Source: Adenophora triphylla var. japonica (taxonomy: Eukaryota > Streptophyta > Magnoliopsida > Asterales > Campanulaceae). From it: a stretch of DNA of 64,000 nt. The position numbers and the translations under genes are program-made. Below are positions 1 to 10,364 of this stretch, one piece after another. The notes under the pieces are model-generated. The model did not search any database and was not told the DNA's origin. It worked only from the letters and a program-made list of their open reading frames with translations. How positions within the stretch are numbered: position 1 is the stretch's first letter; each line of letters opens with the position of its first letter. The stretch covers positions 372,001 to 436,000 of the forward strand of contig JAFEMH010000740.1 of assembly GCA_022495995.1 (NCBI GenBank), read 5' to 3'.

Positions 1-1
1 T

Positions 2-1218
2 GTTGAAATAGACGACCCTGAGCATATAGTAAAATTTTCAAAATCAATCAAGCAAACGACGACCTCCTGCTCCAACGTCTCAACGATCAAGTGTGTGGAC
101 GAGCCTGAGAGCTTTGTTGAGGAAATATTCCTGGACGACCAAATAGCAGCTCCACAGCTTTTGGTCAACCAGGAATCGGGGGCAGAACTGGACAAGTTGA
201 TTGAGGATGAAGTGCCTAACCTCACCCAAGAAGCAAAGAGGAAGATCAAGGAGGTCGTAATTGAGTCCATGGATTTTCGTGATGATGCTCCTGAGCTTAA
301 GCCTGCCGATGAGCTGATTGAGTTGGACATCCACCCAAACTACCTTGAGCAAAAGATAAAACTGGGGTCTCAGTTAACAACTGAGGAGAGGGATGAGATA
401 ATCACCCTACTCAAACATAACCTCGATGTCTTTGCTTGGAGGGTCGAAGATATGAAAATCATAAGGGAGGATGTTGCCGTCCACAGGCTTGGGGTGAACC
501 CAACGATAAAGTTCAAGGAACAGAGATTGAGAATTTTTTCCACTGAAAAGGAGATTGCTATCAAGCAAGAGATTGAAAAGTTGTTAAGTGCGGGAATAAT
601 TGTGGATGCTGGATTCACAACTTGGTTGGCAAACGTTTAGTTAAAAAGCCCAACGGGAAATGGAGATTGTGTGTGGATTTCACCGACCTGAACCTGGCAT
701 GCCCCAAGGACAGTTACCCCCTACCACGAATTGACAAGCTCGTCGATTCGGTAGCTGGGCATACGAACCTCAGTTTTTTGGACGCTTACTCCGGCTATCA
801 TCAAATTAAGATGGCCAAGGAGGATATTCCAAAGACAGCCTTCCAAGCTGCGGGTGGAACTTATTGCTATACGAAGATGCCCTTTGGGCTGAAGAACGCC
901 GGGGTAACTTATCAACGAATGTTCAACAAAGTTTTCAAGGGTCAGCTAGGTGATAATCTGGAGGCGTACATAGACGACATGGTCGTCAAGTCAAAGAAAA
1001 GGAAGCATGTGGACGACCTTCAGCAGACTTTCTCCAACCTACGAGCAAACAACATGGTACTCAATCCAGCCAAGTGTGTTTTCGGTGTTGCAGCAGGCAA
1101 GTTCTTAGGGTTTATGCTCTTTCAAAGGGGGATAGAGGCTAACCCTGAAAAAATTAAGGCGTTGATTGACATGGCCGAGCCAACGTGCATCAAGGAGGTC
1201 CAAAGGCTGAACGGATGA
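2..1218 (+). pseudogene. Pol of element 0: RT-upstream linker and reverse transcriptase
   Basis: The reading frame is open from base 2 to 640, then continues in another frame from about 622 to 1218. This part should copy element RNA into DNA. The linker is acidic and ends in the pre-RT motif DVFAWRVEDM (about 427-457). RT motifs follow: LVKKPNGKWRLCVDFTDLN, then the catalytic YIDD near 968-979. One frameshift lies near 630-640, where the sequence just before LVKKPNG has lost bases relative to family members. A TGA at 1216-1218 interrupts the frame in the RT C-terminal region; the family normally has Arg here, so CGA to TGA is a likely C-to-T change. Catalytic residues remain, but the protein cannot be made whole. 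Confidence 0.9.
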
Positions 1219-1806
1219 GTGACAGCTCTAGGTCGTTTTATTTCAAAATCAGCCGAAAGATCTTTGCCTTTTTTCAAGGCTCTTCGTGGTGCGAAAGATT
1301 CTAAATGGACGGAGGAATGTTCACGATCGTTCAGCCAGCTCAAGGAATACCTCGGCTCTCCACCTCTTCTTAGCAGCCCCGTAGCCGGGGAAGACTTATA
1401 TGTCTATCTCTCGGCGGGTGACAAGGCCATCGCTGCCGTGATGGTCAGAGAAGAGAATGGAATACAAAAGCCAGTGTACTACGTGAGCAAATCCCTATCT
1501 GATGTTGAGACTCGTTATTTTAATGCTGAGAAAATTTCCTACGCTCTCGTCATTGCAGCACGAAAGCTACGAGCATATTTCTCAGCCCACTCCATTGTTG
1601 TTTATACTGATGCCCCACTAAGAAAGATCTTACACCGACCTGAGAGCTCTGGTCGACTGCTAAATTGGAGCATTGAAATGACAAAATTTGACATTCAATA
1701 TCGGGCGCGAAAGACTTTGCAAGCCCAAGCTCTGGCCGACTTCTTGATCGAGACGACTTTCAACTCTGACGATGATCAAAGGGTGCCACCGCAGAAAATT
1801 ATCAAG
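1219..1806 (+). pseudogene. Pol of element 0: first RNase H domain
   Basis: This continues in the RT frame after the TGA. It covers the RT-RNase H connection (SQLKEYLGSPPLLSSP) and the Ty3/gypsy RNase H, which removes RNA from the RNA-DNA hybrid. Visible motifs are LYVYLSAGDKAIAAVMVRE, PVYYVSKSLSD, ETRYFNAEK and VVYTDAPLRKILHRP, ending at QAQALADFLIE. The usual catalytic aspartate in the first strand (often SDTALGAVL or YLAVSDHAVSAVL in relatives) falls at YLSAGDKAI. The frame closes at TAG 1816-1818. The next domain is in a different frame from about 1806, so an indel lies between about 1780 and 1806. Confidence 0.88.
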
Positions 1807-2410
1807 GGCAGCAGGTAGATGATCAACCAGAAAAGCTATCTTTTCCCGTTGGATGTTGGAAAAATTTTTCAGATGGGTCGGCGACAAAGGAGCTCAGTGG
1901 GGCAGGAATTGTGCTGGTGGAGCCGGAGAGTGAAACTGTTTTCGAAGAAGTTTTAAGGTTTAAGTTTCAAGCCTCGAATAATCAAGCAGAATACGAAACA
2001 CTTATTGCAGCGATCGAATACGCTAAGTGCTTTGGAGCAACTAAAATTGTAGCCTTTTGTGATTCTCAATTGATCGTAAATCAAGTCCGTGGAGACTATG
2101 CCGTCGTCGATTCAACCTTGCAAAAGTATGACTCATTGGTCGGCGAGATGGTACAAGGATTGGAATTTTGGGCCATTCAACGGATTGCTAGAGAAAACAA
2201 CGAGCATGCAGATCTGCTCTCGAAGATGGCAACCGATCAGCTACCTGAAGACGAGCATGGCCACCACTTGGCCTACCTTGATCAACCTGCTTACGAGAGA
2301 GTAAAGATAATGTGCGTGGGGGATGGCCCAAGATGTTGGATTGACGAAATGAAGGCTTTCATAGAAACGATGAGTTACCAGCAGACGAGATACAAGCTCG
2401 TCAAATCAAA
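1806..2410 (+). pseudogene. Pol of element 0: second, archaeal-type RNase H
   Basis: The frame from about 1806 reads into NFSDGSATKELSGAGIVLVE, then NNQAEYETLIAAIEYAKCFG, FCDSQLIVNQVRGDYAV and IARENNEHADLLSKMA. These are the strand and acidic motifs of the additional RNase H found in Tat-lineage elements, with D in SDG, E in AEYE, D in CDS and D in HAD all present. The domain itself looks intact, unlike its neighbours. Its frame ends at TAG 2436-2438, while the integrase frame is already open from about 2402, so another indel lies near 2395-2415. A two-RNase-H pol is the main reason for the Tat assignment. Confidence 0.88.
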
Positions 2411-3568
2411 AGAAAATCTCCACGGTACTCAGTCGTAGATGGCGAGCTTTATAGACGATCTATCACAAGGCCCTTGCTGAGGTGCGTTCATCCGAACGAA
2501 GTTGTGAATCTACTTTTTGAAGTTCATCAAGGAGAGTGTGGGGGCCACCCTGGGGCTCGTACATTGGCGGACAAGTTGATTACCATGGGATACTACTGGC
2601 CTCACCTCCGTGAAGATGCAAAGGAGTTTGTGAAAAAATGTGACACCTGGCAGAGATTTGCTGACCTCTCAAAATTCCCTACGACCGAGCAAACCCCCGT
2701 TATGGCAGCCTGGCCATTTGATATGTGGGGCGTCAACTTAATTGGGCCTTTTCCCCAGGCCAAAGGGGGAGTAAAGTACGTAATTGTGGCGGTAGATTAT
2801 TTCTCTAAGTGGGTTGAGGCCAAGGCATTAAACAAGATCACGGAGAAAAATGCCTTAAGTTTCATTCACGATTCAATATGGTGTCGTTTTGGGATCCCTA
2901 GGGTGATCGTCTCTGATAATGGCCTCCAGTTTTCAAAGAAGTTTGAGCAAGAATTGAACAGAATGGGAGTTAAACACTCAAAGTCGTTTGTTGCCTATCC
3001 ACAAGGCAACGGGTAAGCTGAAGCGGCGAATAAACTTGTGTTGTCTTCCCTGTGCAAAAACCTTGAAGGGCGTGATGGAAGATGGTTGGACGAACTCCCG
3101 TCGGCTCTTTGGGCAGATCGGACAACCACCAGGGGGCCTACGGGGGAAACCCCATTTGCTCTGGCTTATGGTTCCGAGGCCATGGCTCCCGCCGAGCTTC
3201 AACTCCCTACTGATCGTGTAGCTCTCTACGATGTTGAGAAAAACATTCACAACAGGCAGGTCGACCTTGACCTCCTTGACGAGGGACGACTGGATGCCCA
3301 GTTAAGAATGGCCAACTATAGAAAGCGAACTAAGGCATACCACGACAAGAAGGTCAAGAAAAGAACTTTCAATGTTGGAGACTATGTTCTAAGGAAAATC
3401 AAAGTAACGGGCCTCAAAGCTCGTCAGAACAAACTCTCCCCCAATTGGGAAGGACCTTACGTCGTCACTAATGTCTTCAGGGAAGGAACATATCGGCTTG
3501 CCAAACCAAACGGCGAGAAGCTCAAACACCCTTGGCATGCCAATCACCTCACCAAGTACTATTTCTAA
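2402..3568 (+). pseudogene. Pol of element 0: integrase
   Basis: Integrase inserts element DNA into the host. The zinc-binding region has both histidines (HQGECGGHPG), but the second cysteine of the CxxC pair is Trp (CDTW). In the core, the first catalytic Asp is replaced by Asn (WGVNLIG, codon 2735-2737); the second is present in VSDNGLQF and the Glu in AEAANK. An in-frame TAA at 3014-3016 cuts the core just before that Glu; family members have Gln here, so this looks like CAA to TAA. The C-terminal region continues to KHPWHANHLTKYYF and the natural stop at 3566-3568, with the FNVGDYVLRK and NWEGPYVV motifs. Three independent lesions disable it. Confidence 0.9.
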
Positions 3569-4309
3569 GCTCGTCGTTAGACATCAGTGCCCTCAGGGCA
3601 CCTTATTATGTGGTTCTTTATGTGTCTGTTTCAAAAGTGAAGTTTGTGGAGTTTGTAAGGGATAAACTATAAATCCCGGAAATTCAAGAAGTTGTAAGCA
3701 ATTGAACCGATTATCAATGAAAGCTCGTCTTTTTGTTGATTTCTTTGCAAATTTTAGCACTTTGATCAAGTATAAATATCGGTTGAAGCCAGACTTCGAC
3801 CTTCACAATCACTTTGATCAAGTATAAAGATCAGTCAAAGCCAGACTTCGACATTTACACGCACTTTAGCCAAGTATAAAGGTTAGATGAAGCCAGACTT
3901 CGTCGACAGCTATAACAGAGTAGACAACTCGTCCAAACAATCGTGGCACTGAGCAACGATTCATGGACCTTTGTACTATACCTACGAGCCATTAGAAAAG
4001 TAAAAAAGTGATTGTATGAACAAGGGTGGGCCTTACTAAAGACGACTTATGTTCTGGTCGTCAATAACGACGACCATACACACTTGTCTTCAAACTTTTT
4101 ACATTCACCAAGTTATCACATGCTAGCTATGTTAACATAAAGATTAACAGGCAGAAAACAAAAGCATTGAATAACAAAAAACATTGTACGACCTCCTCTA
4201 AACCACGAGGAAAAGGTCAAATACATTACAAATTACCAATTGTTTGAAACATTGTTTAAAATCACAAACACCATTGTTTACATAAAAATCATCATAAATC
4301 AACGAGCTA
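3569..4309. other. Spacer between pol and antisense gene of element 0
   Basis: No gene is seen. The first 190 bases follow the pol stop, and a 52-bp tandem repeat occupies 3758-3905. The rest is AT-rich sequence leading to the stop codon of the antisense gene at 4310. It would hold the 3' ends of both converging transcripts. Confidence 0.6.
3758..3905. repeat. 52-bp tandem repeat, 2.8 copies
   Basis: Units start at 3758, 3810 and 3862, exactly 52 bp apart. Each begins CACTTTGATCAAGTATAAA or a close variant and contains AGCCAGACTTCG. The third is cut short. Short tandem arrays in the 3' untranslated part are common in Tat elements. Confidence 0.85.
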
Positions 4310-5320
4310 CTATTGTTGGTCGCCGGCATTGGGATCAGGACAGCCTTCAGTGAAAAATTCAAAATAGGCGTCGAAGTTCTTTGGATCTATCGCCGGGACG
4401 GGCCACGCCTCCTTCCCATATTTCACATCATCTTCCTCGATAATAGTTAGATCGTTGTTATCGTAAGGAACGAGATGGTGGACTGAACGAGCGTCGTCAT
4501 CATATGCATCCTCGGCGAAAAGATCCGCAAACTTTTCCACTGAGATTAAGTCCTTGGTCTCTTGATCCACGAGGACTCGTCTTACCAATTGCTTGGCTCT
4601 GACCTTGAAGAACCCTTTAACCTTATCGGTGATCATTTGAGTGCACTCGCTACTCTGTTTGTACTCTTGGACATCATCTTTTTTGGCTTGGTCCAGGGCA
4701 GCTTCGTGATCAGACTTCATCTTCTCAATCTTGGCATTTGCGGCACGGAGGCCGTTGGAGAAGGTCGTCGTTTCCGCTTCAGCTTTTTCTTTATCAGACA
4801 GCAGCTTAGCATTGTCACTTTCCAAAAGGCCGATCCGGACAAGAGCCTCATCTTTCTGCTTCATCAAGGACTCGTAGGCTGTTGTCAACGATCCAACATT
4901 CCTCTCGGCTTCAGTAAGTTTCTGCTCCGCCATCTCCTTAGCTCCGACCGACTGGATAAGATGCTCGTTGGCTCGGCGCTCCGCTTCAAGACATTCCCTA
5001 TAGTCCTTGCTCATTGCCTCCATCATCGACGACAGCTGCGATAACAATGTTAGCACTAGTAAAAAGATTAAAAGACTTGATGAAAATAATGGGATGAATT
5101 ACCTCGGTCTGAATCAGCCCAAGACGGGCATGATAGGTTTCCGAAGAAAGTTTGGCCGTCTTCAGCCTTTGGACGAGCTCATCATCCCTGGATCGACGAG
5201 TGATGGACGCCCCTAGAACGAGCGATAGGCCATGCCTCTGCAAATAGGGAATCCCAGTCATTGGAGGGACCTTTGAATACTGAGAAGCCAAAGTTAGGGC
5301 CATCTCCTTAGTCAAAGCCT
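4310..5320 (-). CDS. Exons 3 and 4: coiled-coil C-terminal half
   Basis: Exon 3 (about 5320-5103) reads EALTKEMALTLASQ to GLIQTE; exon 4 (5035-4310) reads SSMMEAMSKDYRECLEAERR and on to the stop. The join is in phase 0. Exon 4 has about 130 residues of heptad-like sequence rich in Glu, Lys, Ala and Leu, a typical long coiled coil. It then changes to an acidic tail (FAEDAYDDDARSVHH, IIEEDDVKYG) ending in DPNAGDQQ. A coiled coil suggests self-assembly or partner binding. The 5' border of exon 3 is uncertain: the clearest upstream CAG acceptor does not keep the frame with the exon 2 donor. Confidence 0.7.
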
Positions 5321-5389
5321 CTGAGGACAAGGCTGGAGCTGGGTTTATGGAGTAGAAGGGTCGAAGGCGCTCGAAGGGTTGAAGTTTAC

Positions 5390-5846
5390 CTTTTTTGTTC
5401 TTTCTCTTTCCACCTCAGATCCCACGGGACGATCTTTCCTTTTCCTTGAGACGTGACTGCCATCTCCAGTCACCTCCACGCTTGAATCTGAGCTCCCAAC
5501 TGTCTCATGATCAACATTTTCCACGTTGACGGGCTGGGTACCCACGTCAGCAGCAACCTCGTCAGCTTCAACATTCAAGGCTCTTTCAGGCTCGTCTACC
5601 ATCCTTTGACGACCTCCAGTATTGAGTCCCTCAGTTACGGGCCCAACATTCTCTCTCTCTCAATTAAGGGAATGGCCCCAGAGCTTTCCTTGGGAAGAGC
5701 CTCGTTCCTTGTCGTCATATTTTCCTGACGGTCGAAGATAGCATTGGACGTGGCCCTGTTCTTCCTTGCAACTCTCCGGTCCACGGCTCTGATTGCGCCG
5801 ATCATGATTTTTGATTCAATACGATCAATGTCTGCCTGAGAAATAT
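5390..5846 (-). pseudogene. Exon 2: linker, frameshifted at a GA microsatellite
   Basis: From the acceptor at 5847 the frame reads ISQADIDRIESKIMIGAIRA and on to IPLIERERMLGP, then stops at 5635-5637. The other frame is open straight through the same place and continues NVGPVTEGLNTGG into a Ser/Glu/Arg-rich region ending near KKVNFN. The switch falls exactly in a run of about five GA units (plus-strand CT run, 5650-5659). A gain of one repeat unit would explain it. The acidic and Arg/Lys-rich composition suggests a flexible linker with a possible nuclear signal (SRKRKDRPV). Confidence 0.7.
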
Positions 5847-5936
5847 CTGCAAAAGAAGTGGAAGGGGTTAAGTTATTTTCGACGAGGCAAAATACAAATT
5901 CATGCATAATAAAAAGACGAGCTATCAAGACTTAAC

Positions 5937-7338
5937 CCCCGGTCATCTCAAGATTAGCACAACGCTCCTCTGGACGGTTATCATGAGCCCCTATACAATT
6001 AACGCAATTTTCTTCCCAGACCAAGTCATCATGAACGATCCAGTCTGGATAGTGCTGGTCAAGGTTGATTTTGACGAGAGGCTGGGGCCCAATTGACGGG
6101 CTGGACATCATTCCCTTCCTGATATACCTCCAATGGGAGGCCTCAATGTCTCTGTACGATACCCACCCAATTTTCAACAGGTTGTCTATCTTCCTCTTGA
6201 GCTCGTCGGCCCATGGAGCCTGAAATATTTGCTCGTCCGGAACCATTTTTTCAATCTTCGGGAAGGGGAATTGCCAACCCACTCTACTTTGAACCAGGAT
6301 CATATGGTTCTCCCAACCATAGACTTTATTCTGGACATTCAAAAACAGCCCTTGAACATTCCTGATTGATGCTACGCTGGCCACTGACTTTCCACGAACA
6401 GTGGACCTCGTCGTCTTGTAATATTTCCTGAAAACTTTGTTGCAAGGTTCATGGCCGAGGAATCTACACACTATGATGAACGAGGATATAACCCTGACAG
6501 TATTGGCACTTAATTCCATGGGCACGCAGGCCGAATCTTCTAGAAACTCGTTGACAAAGGGATCTAGAGGTAACCTCAGGCCCAGCTCAAATTGCTTGTA
6601 AAAGAAGGCCACCTTTTTCTTATTACGAAGGATGGCCTCTCGACGAGGTTCGTAGTCAGCCTGACTAAGATATACAATTTTGTATGTTGAGGCCTGGACT
6701 CTATACGACTCTCGTAGAGCATCGATCATTTGAGTCTTGACATCCCTCCTCCTGGTCTGAATTTTGGCCACGGCCCATGGCCCTTCTTCTCCGTCACCGA
6801 AGCCTCGTTCGTTGCGTCCAGCCCGTACATTCGTGTGAAATGCATCGAATATATGAGCGTCGGCGCTCGTGCTAGCACCGGGCGTGCCGAAAGGGACGAC
6901 CTCTTGGGTTGTTTGTTGTGGACGACCGTCGTGATCCATATCTACAGAACAGTTGGAAAGAGCAAGGGAATCAGTCCTAATACCAATAGAGGATGACCTA
7001 GCCAAGGGCGACCTAGATTCCCCTGAAACAAAACCCCTAAGTGAATCACGACGGTCTAAGGAGTAATGGGTTTGGATATGTCTTGGAAGGTCGTTCATGG
7101 ATCTAAAGGGTGTTACCCTTGGGTCATCTTCTTCGAAATCCCCAAGAACAACATCAGTTGGGAACTCCAAATCCCCATTTTCAAAGTCAAATTTTACCAA
7201 AATGGAAGAACATTTACTCAAAGGGATTTCTCTCCAAATACCCCTAGCACATTTATAAACCCTTTGGTTGAGCCCAAAACAAAACCTTACCCCTCGCTCA
7301 AAGCTGACTGACCTGGGGGCCATTAATGGAGTTTTCAA
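5937..7338 (-). CDS. Exon 1: gypsy-type transposase-like domain
   Basis: 467 codons are open from ATG 7338 (a second Met lies 5 codons in) to the donor at 5936. Residues about 230-330 carry the recognisable core: IVYLSQADYEPRREAI, then FYKQFELGLRLPLDPFVNEF, then ANTVRVISSFIIVCRF. This is the signature of the plant 'putative gypsy type transposon' domain; despite the family name no transposase activity is established. The part before it is rich in Ser and Arg, and low-complexity around DGRPQQTTQEVV. The last codon is split (G|AT), which joins cleanly to exon 2. If the intron is not spliced, a stop follows at 5932. Confidence 0.75.
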
Positions 7339-7572
7339 GTCCCAAAAACCAAGAAAATTGAAGAACAGAGGGAGAAATTACCTGTTAATGGGGAAGACGA
7401 AGATTCTGGAGGCAAATCAAAGAAGTCTCTGATCCAAGCTACAACGTTACTCAAAGTGGAGAAGCCAGTACAGTTTTCGTCGCCGGAGTTGGGTTTTGGT
7501 GGCCAAAATCTCTCCTTTTCTCTATGCTCTCGAAAATCTGAAGTTTGTAAAGTTTGGAATGGGAGAAGTAGA

Positions 7573-7592
7573 GGGGTATTTATATTTGGGGA
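7573..7592 (-). promoter_or_regulatory. TATA box of the antisense gene in element 0
   Basis: On the minus strand the sequence reads CCAAATATAAATACCCC, a good TATA box, about 240 bases before the proposed ATG at 7338. It supports transcription of the antisense gene from its own promoter. Confidence 0.55.
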
Positions 7593-7852
7593 AGATGAAG
7601 AGTTTTGCCTAGAAAACCTCCCGGGGTAATGATAAAGGGCTTTAAATGCAAATTGGAATTTTCGAGAAGAATGTCCTTTCAGAGGACGCGTGTCAATTAA
7701 TGAGGCATCAAAGCCGGCGCAGTCAAATCCTAGCCGCCCGCGTCATCATTGATCACGTCATCACCCCAATTTCAAATTTCAAATTGACGGCCTTTCAACG
7801 AGCTAGGGTTTCATAACCCTAAGGATGCAAACTCCTGGCCCGTCAAGACGAC

Positions 7853-7870
7853 CCAAGAGTTGGGGGCCAC
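7853..7870 (+). other. Polypurine-tract-like site of element 0
   Basis: The sequence AAGAGTTGGGGGCCAC lies directly before the TG that starts the 3' LTR. Purine-rich tracts at this position prime plus-strand DNA synthesis. Confidence 0.55.
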
Positions 7871-8764
7871 TGAACGGAATAATTTGTGATGGGCCAAGCC
7901 CAAGTCGTTTCCCTCCATGGAACGGGCTCGACAGGCCCACTAAGAGATCAAGCCCGAAGAATCAACTCAAGATTTGGGTCGTGGCCCGTCAAACAATGGA
8001 TGCCAGTCATCACTACTGAGTGACCAAGCCCATCTAATGGCGAACCATCTCCTCCATGGGTCATAGCCCATCCGATCGACACCTGAGTTGGGTCATAGCC
8101 CGTCTGACAAAGAATGGTCGCCGTCGCCAACGAGCGACCAAACCCATTCAAAGACGAGGATCCTCGCCCAGGCACTCACTCGTCGTCTTATCTGTCAAGT
8201 GACGACCCTCCTAGACGTACAACTCTAGGTCGTCATTCTACTTAGCTTGCTCAACAAGCCATCTTTGGATAAAGTCAAACCTGCCACTGGGCCCCTCTGC
8301 ACATATGTCCCCACGGAACTAGCAGTAGCGCCAGAGTGTGCAGGTGACACTTTCCATTATAAGGCAAACCACTGTACATGATAGGTACAGTAGTGTCCTT
8401 GCTCGTACGGAGCAATCACAGGACGCCACGTGGACACATGGAGACGAAATCAATCCAACGGTTGATAGCAATCCAATCCAACAGTCCAGATGGGAACCCT
8501 AGTTCCCTTCACCTACTATAAATACATGAGCAGTGTCATGGGCTAAGGTAATGCAACTTTCACTATTCACATACACACACCCACACGTTCTCAATATCTC
8601 CATATCACCTTCTCCCGCCCATACTGATTCTCATGCTGGAGGGCCTTGCCGAACAAGCCCCGGCACAGTTCACGGTTGATTTCTGGTGATGTGCAGGTCT
8701 CAAGTCAGCTCTTTATTCTGCTGGATCCTAACAAGCTGAGCCCGAACGATTTCCTGTGTCATCA
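7871..8764 (+). repeat. 3' LTR of element 0
   Basis: It begins TGAACGG after the purine tract and probably ends at TGTGTCATCA. It is about 894 bp with TG...CA ends. A TATA box at 8517-8524 (TATAAATA) follows a GC-poor upstream region with two inverted repeats. The partner LTR lies outside the window, so both ends rest on terminal dinucleotides and promoter position only. Confidence 0.55.
8370..8415. promoter_or_regulatory. Two dyads upstream of the TATA box in LTR 0
   Basis: The first, 8370-8395, has arms CACTGTAC and GTACAGT(A)GTG. The second, 8399-8415, is TTGCTC-GTACG-GAGCAA with perfect 6-base arms around a CG-TA-CG centre. The TATA box lies about 100 bases downstream. Dyads with the same CG-NN-CG centre precede the TATA box in the other LTR families of this window. 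Confidence 0.6.
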
Positions 8765-9493
8765 AATAATAAAGCAAATAAAAATCTTAAATTGGCACAG
8801 ATTAAAAAGAAAAATAAGAACGTTTAACCCGTTTAACGGGGACGGAGGAAATATGTAAACTTAAAATTTCAATGGCTAAATTGACGGTGATTAATTAGTT
8901 CCCCCCTCTCTCTCACAGTTTAAACTTTTTACTTTCTTTTTTACCTGTTTAAGCTTTTTACTTTGTTTTTTAGTTTTTCACTTTTGTCTGGCCAAGTTTA
9001 AGCATTTTACTTTCTTTTTTAGTTTGTATCATTTTAAGGTTGTTGGTTGCTTTATTAGCTAAAATGAACAATGTAATCCATTTGTCATTGTCACAATAAA
9101 AACTCTATACTCACTTTCTCTTTCCTACTTTACTTTTTATAATTACAACATTCACTTTTTCTTAATTTTGTGTAAAGTCAAACTAAAAACATTAAATCGC
9201 AACGGAAGGACTACAAGATAGGCTACTCATTTTTAATATAACCAGACCCGATTTTGAGGGTGTGCAAGGAGTCCAATTGCATATGGCCCATAATTTTATG
9301 GGGCCTCATATAAATCTAGCCCAAAGATGCTAGTACTAAATATATAAATTTTGATGTGATACCATGGCATGTATTGTTGCTAGCTTGGTTGGATAACTTT
9401 CACTATATACATACTTGAGGTGCTAGGATCGAATCCCCACGTATGTGTTCAACATATTGTTCTTTCTTTTACTATGTATTTTATTTTTATATA
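8765..9493. other. AT-rich intergenic DNA
   Basis: No coding potential is seen. The stretch has T-rich runs with repeated TTTAAGC and TTTTTAC words (8920-9030) and contains a tRNA-like SINE promoter near 9381-9436. It separates element 0 from the Helitron. Confidence 0.5.
9376..9445 (+). mobile_element. tRNA-derived SINE head (fragment)
   Basis: An A-box-like TAGCTTGGTTGG (9381-9392) is followed 33 bases later by a B-box-like GGATCGAATCC (9426-9436). The spacing and sequence match a polymerase III promoter of a tRNA-derived SINE. The region does not fold into a full tRNA with an acceptor stem. A T-rich stretch follows, as at many plant SINE ends. Confidence 0.5.
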
Positions 9494-9594
9494 TCTATAA
9501 TACAATACAAGGTCATATAACTGTCACTTATCTACCACATAAGTGGTGGTTCAGATTGAAAGTTAGAAAAGTGATCAGACAGCCAAAATCTTCC

Positions 9595-10010
9595 CTCCCT
9601 CCTTCAACCGTCCGTACGTAACTTCCCATAACTTCCCGTAACCTCCCAAATCCTCACCGCCTCCTTCAACCGTCCGTAACTTTCCATAACCGTCCGTAAC
9701 TTTCCATAACCTTCCAAATCCTCCCTCCCTCCTTCAACCGTCCGTAACTTTCCATAACTTTCCAAATCCTCCCTCCCTCCTTCATCCGTCCGTAACTTTC
9801 CATAACCGTCCGTAAATTTTCATAACCTATCTCATAACCGTCCGTAACTTCCCATAACTTCCCAAATCCGTCATCCCTCCTTCAACCGTCTGTAACTTTC
9901 CATAACCGTTCGTAACTTCCCATAACTTCTCACATCCTCCCTCCCTCCTTCAACCGTCCGTAACTTCCCATAACCGTCCGTAACTTTTCATAACTGTCCG
10001 CCTCACTCCT
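9595..10010. repeat. Minisatellite in Helitron 1
   Basis: Irregular head-to-tail repeats of CCTTCAACCGTCCGTAACTT and CCATAACCGTCCGTAACTTT fill about 415 bases, broken by CCTCCCTCC spacers. The same motif array follows the 5' end of Helitron 2, so it belongs to the Helitron family and arose before the two copies parted. Confidence 0.85.
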
Positions 10011-10291
10011 ATTTTCCTTTTTAACTATTATTTCTTTTTGCAGATGACTTAGTGTAAGTACCCAAATCTGGCTCATGCCTTCCGGTTAAATTTCCCGGCA
10101 ATTTCGGTAAGTTTTCCGATAATTCCCCAGACCTTCCTAGTGTTCCGGAAACATTCCGGAACTGTTTTTAATTAAATAAGGGCTGAAGGGAATCCTTCCT
10201 AATTAAGAAACACGTTTTTCTTAATTAGGAGGGAAGGTTCTAGAATTTGCCACCTTGCATGGTTCTAGAATGCTGAGTCATTGTGGATAAT

Positions 10292-10364
10292 GCCGCACGG
10301 CTGCATTAGCTCGCTATCCCTAGCCGCACGGCTTCATTAGCCTTATCCAGACTGCCTATAAATA
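10292..10364 (+). promoter_or_regulatory. Promoter of the solo LTR: two dyads and a TATA box
   Basis: GCCGCACGGC at 10292-10301 and AGCCGCACGGCT at 10322-10333 are imperfectly centred dyads with CCG arms around CA, repeated about 30 bases apart. TATAAATA follows at 10357-10364. The same CG-NN-CG plan is seen in the other LTR promoters here. Confidence 0.6.

Larger units (their letters stand above)
4310..7338 (-). pseudogene. Antisense spliced gene of element 0 (gypsy-type transposase domain plus coiled coil)
   Basis: A four-exon gene runs opposite to pol. Proposed exons are 7338-5937, 5846-5390, about 5320-5103 and 5035-4310. Two introns have good GT-AG borders and keep the frame: 5936-5847 (GTTAAG to TTTTGCAG, 90 bp) and 5102-5036 (GTAATT to TATCGCAG, 67 bp). 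The product would be about 750 residues: an N-terminal domain resembling the PFAM 'putative gypsy type transposon' family, an acidic basic-patch linker, and a long coiled coil with an acidic tail. Antisense genes of this kind are known in the Tat lineage, but their function is not. A dinucleotide slip near 5650 breaks the frame in exon 2, so the copy is probably a pseudogene. The intron between exons 2 and 3 is not resolved. Confidence 0.75.
1..8764 (+). mobile_element. Element 0: Tat-type Ty3/gypsy retrotransposon, 3' part
   Basis: The window opens inside an LTR retrotransposon read on the plus strand. The order is protease-RT linker, RT, RNase H, a second (archaeal-type) RNase H, integrase, a 52-bp tandem repeat, an antisense spliced gene, a purine tract and a 3' LTR. 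Two RNase H domains and an antisense gene between pol and the 3' LTR are known traits of the plant Tat lineage. The 5' LTR, gag and protease lie upstream of the window. Every pol domain carries disabling changes, so the copy is dead. Because the 5' end is missing, the target duplication cannot be tested and the 3' boundary is less certain than the rest. Confidence 0.85.
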
